Shown: one piece after another, positions 5,350 through 5,532 of the stretch
Layout: the number at the start of each line of letters is the position of its first letter
Numbering within the stretch: position 1 is the stretch's first letter
Assembly (NCBI GenBank): GCA_024239055.1
Contig: JANBVJ010000020.1
Span: forward strand, 1-5,532
From: Patescibacteria group bacterium
GTDB lineage: Bacteria > Patescibacteria > Paceibacteria > Paceibacterales > UBA10102
Direction: 5' to 3'
DNA length: 5,532 bases
Made by a program: the position numbers and the translations under genes
Notes under the pieces: model-generated
Told to the model about the DNA's origin: nothing
Database searches by the model: none
Seen by the model: the letters and a program-made list of their open reading frames with translations, nothing else

Positions 5350-5532
5350 CTCTGTTTCAACTCTCGGTGCAAGAATAAAACTCAATTCAATCTGTTCTAT
5401 TTTGAAATCTATTCTTAGCGGGTGGTCTTCTGCAAATTGCAAGATTGTTTTTTCAGAGAGCTTCGCACCCTTTATGAATTTTTGCAGATATTCAAGGCTA
5501 TATTTTGCGCTGCAGTTTTCTGCCTCTATTTT
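5344..5532 (-). CDS. pcn: DNA polymerase sliding clamp PCNA, C-terminal part (5' end outside window)
   Basis: Seen: the minus strand is open from the window edge to a TGA at 5346-5344 and encodes 62 residues, beginning KIEAENCSAKYSLEYLQKF and ending LSFILAPRVETED. Known: archaeal and eukaryotic PCNA end in a ...PL-R-(I/L)-DF.....L-(S/Y)-(F/Y)-.-LAP-R/K-(V/I)-E block, and the segment KYSLEYL followed by the ILQFAEDHPLRIDFKI strands matches the second half of the C-terminal clamp domain. The APRVE tail is the part of PCNA that contacts PIP-box peptides of polymerase, ligase, FEN1 and RFC. Role: a homotrimeric ring that tethers replication proteins to DNA in the cytoplasm. Only about a quarter of the usual ~245-residue protein is present, so the start and ribosome binding site cannot be judged. 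It lies upstream of, and in the same direction as, the surface-protein genes, 44 bp from the next start, but shares no obvious function with them. Identity is near certain from the tail. Confidence 0.95.
   Translation of the reverse strand, partial: KIEAENCSAKYSLEYLQKFIKGAKLSEKTILQFAEDHPLRIDFKIEQIELSFILAPRVETED

Overview
The window looks like a piece of an AT-rich archaeal genome, most likely from a small-genome DPANN lineage of the Woesearchaeota/Pacearchaeota type. The evidence is: (i) a partial gene at the right edge whose product ends like an archaeal/eukaryotic PCNA sliding clamp (…LSFILAPRVE…); (ii) an archaeal class III (type IV pilin-like) signal RG|QVTIFIIVAIIVV; (iii) a TATA box placed for a leaderless transcript; and (iv) cysteine-rich and Ig-like secreted proteins of a type I recognise from memory as recurring, unnamed families in DPANN genomes. 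No database search was possible, so the lineage is an inference.

Everything supported is on the minus strand, and the window is almost wholly coding. In transcription order (right to left): the C-terminus of PCNA (5344-5532, 5' end outside the window); a 44-bp gap with a putative promoter; a 270-aa pilin-like membrane-anchored protein (4487-5299); 7 bp; a 509-aa secreted protein with 41 cysteines (2950-4479); a 17-bp overlap; a 305-aa exported protein with an acidic tail (2049-2966); 1 bp; and a large surface protein of at least 682 aa (1-2047, running off the left edge). No stretch over 300 bp lacks a gene. No tRNA, rRNA, mobile element or CRISPR array was seen.

The four genes downstream of pcn have 7-bp and 1-bp gaps and a 17-bp overlap, so they are almost certainly one operon. 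All four products carry an N-terminal export or anchoring signal. Together they look like a cell-surface assembly: two proteins with pilin-like N-termini, one disulfide-rich secreted protein, and one smaller exported protein. Three of the four contain one EF-hand-like loop that could bind Ca2+. A role in the envelope or in contact with a host cell is plausible for a DPANN archaeon but is not shown by the sequence.

The least ordinary signals are the matched EF-hand-like loops, a sharp codon-usage mosaic inside the 682-aa protein (Gln is CAA 7 of 7 times in the middle and CAG 10 of 10 times afterwards), and the 305-aa gene, which shares the low-GC, CAA-type codon use of that middle segment and may be a less conserved insertion in an otherwise older cluster.
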